Origin: Chaunax sp. Z400
Lineage: Eukaryota; Chordata; Actinopteri; Lophiiformes; Chaunacidae
Length of the DNA: 64,000 nt
Assembly: GCA_037577475.1 (NCBI GenBank)
Contig: CM075187.1
Span: forward strand, 22,102,810-22,166,809
Direction of reading: 5' to 3'
The first letter of the stretch is position 1, and every line of letters starts with the position of its first letter. The notes beneath the pieces were generated by a model that was not told the DNA's origin, did not search any database, and was given only the letters and a program-made list of their open reading frames with translations. Shown here in pieces: positions 60,430 through 64,000 of this stretch. Made by a program: the position numbers and the translations under genes.

Positions 60430-63400
60430 ATGACACAGACCTACGGTACAAGTAAGTCACAACACACATACACTACATGTACATAATGTTGAACATACAG
60501 TACAGTAAATGCTTTGCAAGGAAAACTGGATACCAATTTGTTCCCCACCAACAAGCCTAAAACTGGTCCTTAAACGTAAAACAGGACAGCACAGCTATGT
60601 GACAAGAAGTCTTGAAAATATTGCTAACTGCTACTCAAAAACAGTGTCAGTTTTGACAACTATTTTATCTCAGCAATATTAAACCTGTTTTAAAATGCAT
60701 TTTCTTAAATGAATTGATTGAAAAGAACTGAAAATCAATATTAATAAATATTTAATATATAAATATTCAAGTGTTAACTTGTATTCGAGTTGTTCATGAT
60801 TCTGGTATGTGCTTTTTCATGTTGATTCAATGACTCTTAAGAGACTCAATATACGCTGACGGACGTCACATATTTTATCTCCATGTTCATCATCTTTCCT
60901 CACAGTTGCACCTGAGATCCAGGTAAACGACCTTGTGTACAGCGGATCATCTGGCTACTACATTAAAGAGTACATTGGTGAAGGAACCTTTGGAAAAGTG
61001 GCACGTTGCCAGAATATGATAACAAGAGAGGAAGTAGCTTTAAAGATCCTCAAGCCCACTGATAGGAACCACATGGAGAAAGAAGTAAGTTTTGTGCACT
61101 CCATGTGATTCTTATGACACAAAGTACATCTCCTCTTTTACATTTTGTATGCTCCATCAGAGTGAACTTTGAACTGTCATGTCTTTCTTTTCTACCCAGG
61201 TAGCCATATTAGAGGCCATCAGACAACTCAATCCAGACAAAACTAACCTGGTGAAGTTCTTTGAGATGTTTGAATACCTGGGACAGACCTGTCTCTCATT
61301 TGAGATGCTGGGCCAGAGTCTCTTTAATGTGGTTGGAGAGGGTGGACTGTATTTACATTGGATAAGGCCAATTGCACAGCAGGTTTGTATTATTGTAATA
61401 TGGGACCAATATATTGTACTTATCTACTGCTCATCAACAAGAAAAACCAAAACCGAAACCCTGAGCCAAAACATTGTTACATGGAAAACTGAATCCCAAA
61501 CTTGTCCCTTCTTGTTTGTCCCTGCAGCTGTTTGTGGCTTTGGATGCCCTCAAGCATTTTGAGATCATACATGCTGACATCAAACCAGACAACATAATGG
61601 TGGTCAATATGTTGGACCAGACACCACGAATAAAATTAATAGACTTTGGTGAAGCCAATACACGTGGCAATTTCTGTCTTGGGATGCAACCTCAGGCAAT
61701 TGGATACAGGTATCTTCATCCTGCAATGCTCATCTGTTAATCTAAGACAATTTATGTCATTCTTTAAAATATCCACTTTGTTCACTTGGTCTTTACAACT
61801 TGTCACACGTTTCTCATCTTTGGCTCATGTCTTCCCTCCTCAGGGCTCCAGAAATCTCCATTGGCCTGCCAATTACTGAGGCCATCGATGTCTGGGCAGT
61901 CGGCTGCACCCTGGCCTACCTCTACCTCAGAAATGACCTCTTCTGTATTTCCTCTGAGTATCACATGGTACGTCTGCTACCTCACACAAATTTACACAAC
62001 AAAGTGGAGATTTGATGCAGAATTTCAAATAATGTGATTCCTTGTCTGCAGATGAAGAACATTGTTGAGATTCTTGGTCAGCCAGAGGACCACCTGCTTG
62101 ATGCTGGGATATTTACACTGGAGTTTTTCATTGAAAAGAAAATCAATCGTAATTGGTCAACATGGAGGCTAATGGTGAGTAATCATGTTCTACTTTATTA
62201 GGATTGGTCAGATTATTTTATTTATTTATTTAAAAATGTTTCTCATACATATTTTGTCTCTTTAGACGGCAGAAGAATACGCAGCATCCCAATGCGGGCC
62301 ACCAGAAGAGGACGACAAAAGCTATGGCTTCCACAGCTCTCTGGAAGACGTGTTCTATGTAAGCAGACTGTTGTTTGAGTTAAGACTGAAACAGCACTTA
62401 TTCATTACCTGTCTCTGAGAGGTAGGGACTGGCTCAACTAAACTATATCTGTTTCAAATTCCAGCCCAATCTGAAACACGATAATGAATATGAGGACATG
62501 TTGGCTTTTGTGGACCTCTTGAAACACCTGCTGCGTGTTGATGGGCATCAAAGAATCTCAGCTTTTCAAGCTCTGCAGCACCCCTTTATAATCATGTCCT
62601 ACCCAAACCTGTATGCTAACAACAGTGACTAGTAAGTGACTGTGTTTCTGCTAGTAGACATCACATATTGCTGAATGAAATGATGGGTTTATTGATTGAT
62701 TGATTGACTGATTCACTGTCTGATTGTCTTACTTCTTCCAGTGTGAACATCACTGAAGATGTCATGGGCCAGAGCCCAATGATGTTTGCAACAGATGTGG
62801 TGAACAGATCGGTAGCTTGCCCACCTCACGAAGAGGTCTCTGAAAAGCTTTATCTCGGAGGTAGACCCTTTGCTGCCAATAACAATTCTCCAGCCAGCAC
62901 TGTTCCTGAACTTCAAGTGATTCCTTTGAGTGATGGTGAACTCATCACATCAGACACAGAATTGCCTGATGAGTCCATTGACCACTACCCTTTGGAAGAA
63001 GCACTTCCAAGCTCAGCTACCCGTGACTGTGATGGTATACAACCTGTCTCAGATGATGAAGATTCAGAAGTCTGTTCTTCTGATAGGCAGGAATATGTAG
63101 CATCCCAACACACGCCACCAAGAGAGGTCATTCCTTTGAGTGATGGTGAACTCATCACATCAGACACAGAATTGCCTGATGAGTCCATTGACCACTACCC
63201 TTTGGAAGAAGCACTTCCAAGCTCAGCTACCCGTGACTGTGATGGTATACAACCTGTCTCAGATGATGAAGATTCAGAAGTCTGTTCTTCTGATAGGCAG
63301 GGATATGTAGCATCCCAACACACGCCACCAAGAGAGGTCATTCCTTTGAGTGATGGTGGACTCAACACATCAGACAGAGAACTGCCTGATGAGTCCATTT

Positions 63401-63735
63401 GCCACTGTCCCATTGAAGAAGTCCTTCTCAGCTCAGCTACCTGTGACTCTGATGGTATACCACCTGTATCAGATGATGAAGATCCAGAAGTCTGTTCTTC
63501 TGACAGAGAGATACCTGCCATCTCAACCGCCTGTCACGCCGATGGTATACCACCTGTCTCAGATGACAACGACCCAGATATCAGGTCTGCTGAAGGACCT
63601 GAACCAACACACTTCAACCCTGATGTATCAGCCTCCTCTGGTCGACGTAGAAAATTGCTGAAGAGGATTCGCAGATTTTTCGGGCGACTCAAGACCAAAC
63701 TTTGTGGCTGCCTGTGTACCAGAGTGGAAGACTAA
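60430..63735 (+). CDS. HIPK-like serine/threonine protein kinase, copy 2
   Basis: Exons are shifted by 10782 from copy 1: 60430-60451, 60906-61084, 61200-61382, 61528-61709, 61844-61967, 62052-62174, 62266-62358, 62465-62631 and 62742-63735 (TAA). It is again 688 residues, with every splice site and catalytic residue kept. Coding differences from copy 1 that I can see are Phe217Leu and Ser223Cys in the exon with YRAPEI, Glu545Gly in the second tail repeat, and a few silent changes. No stop or frameshift separates the copies, so both look functional. The promoter region, including the hAT remnant, is duplicated as well, so similar expression is expected. Whether this is a true second locus or the other allele misassembled in tandem cannot be decided here. 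Confidence 0.88.
62917..63546 (+). repeat. Three 210-bp coding tandem repeats in kinase copy 2
   Basis: The array has the same three units as copy 1, starting at 62917, 63127 and 63337. Unit number and divergence pattern are unchanged, so the array expanded before the segment was duplicated. Confidence 0.95.
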
Positions 63736-64000
63736 TTACAGGGAGATAAATACTAAAAGAAAAACAAAAAAATAAAAAAAGAAGAAAAATAAACAGGAGA
63801 TGTAGCACATTCATATCATACTGTCATGGGGTGCAATAATGTCAAAAGATGCATCATGTTTAGCTAAAATTAAAGTCAGAGTGAACATCTATATCCTGCT
63901 GGGCTGACAGTTTTCCAGAATTGCCCATTAAACTATGAGTGAGTCATGTGACTTTATATATACATAGAATATGGCTATATATATAATGGAGAGCAAGGTC
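63736..64000 (+). other. Probable 3' UTR of kinase copy 2, cut by window end
   Basis: It matches 52954-53218 with only scattered changes; the A-rich stretch has the same AATAAA candidates (about 63771 and 63789). Confidence 0.5.

Larger units (their letters stand above)
58104..64000. repeat. Direct segmental duplication, copy 2 (runs off window)
   Basis: It is the near-identical partner of 47317-53218. Differences seen include loss of 2 bp near 58625, loss of 3 bp near 60119 and scattered single-base changes, three of which change kinase residues. It includes the MITE end (58354) and the LINE tail (58766-58935). Confidence 0.97.

Overview
The window reads as nuclear DNA of a ray-finned fish, most likely a spiny-rayed (percomorph) teleost. 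Genes are split by short GT-AG introns. Intergenic DNA is AT-rich and full of (TA)n microsatellites and degraded SINE, LINE, hAT and Ty3/gypsy pieces, and there is a pair of natterin-type genes, a family typical of teleosts. The species cannot be named from the sequence.

Layout. (1) 103-4843, + strand: the last seven coding exons of an ADAMTS-like gene (five whole thrombospondin type-1 repeats, the end of a sixth, and a PLAC domain), best matched to ADAMTSL2. (2) 11750-12917, - strand: both coding exons of FAM163B, a small single-pass membrane protein. The tail-to-tail pair ADAMTSL2/FAM163B is the gene order I recall from human 9q34, and each identification supports the other. (3) 13.4-35.8 kb: a long stretch without recognisable coding exons, holding SINEs, LINE tails, microsatellites and a 31-bp minisatellite; any 5' non-coding exon of FAM163B must lie here. 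(4) 35879-38273 and 43934-45312, + strand: two complete tandem natterin-like genes (DM9-type N-terminal half, aerolysin-like C-terminal half) with the same intron plan and a signal peptide. (5) 47317-53218 and 58104-64000: a direct duplication of about 5.9 kb, with about a dozen differences seen by eye. Each copy holds a complete nine-exon HIPK-like protein kinase gene (688 residues) plus an internally deleted hAT transposon and a LINE tail upstream. Between the copies lies a broken Ty3/gypsy retrotransposon (about 54.0-57.6 kb) with its 3' LTR.

The most interesting items are the HIPK-like kinases. Their activation loop lacks the HIPK/DYRK tyrosine. Their tail contains a 70-residue repeat, each unit carrying a sequence like a SUMO-interaction motif, and ends in a basic, cysteine-containing peptide. 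A tiny first coding exon is inferred for them from phase and splice signals. Other items are a degenerate hammerhead-ribozyme-like core from a Penelope-like element at about 46.37 kb, and a full-length tRNA-derived SINE with a visible target-site duplication. All calls come from reading the sequence; no database search was run.
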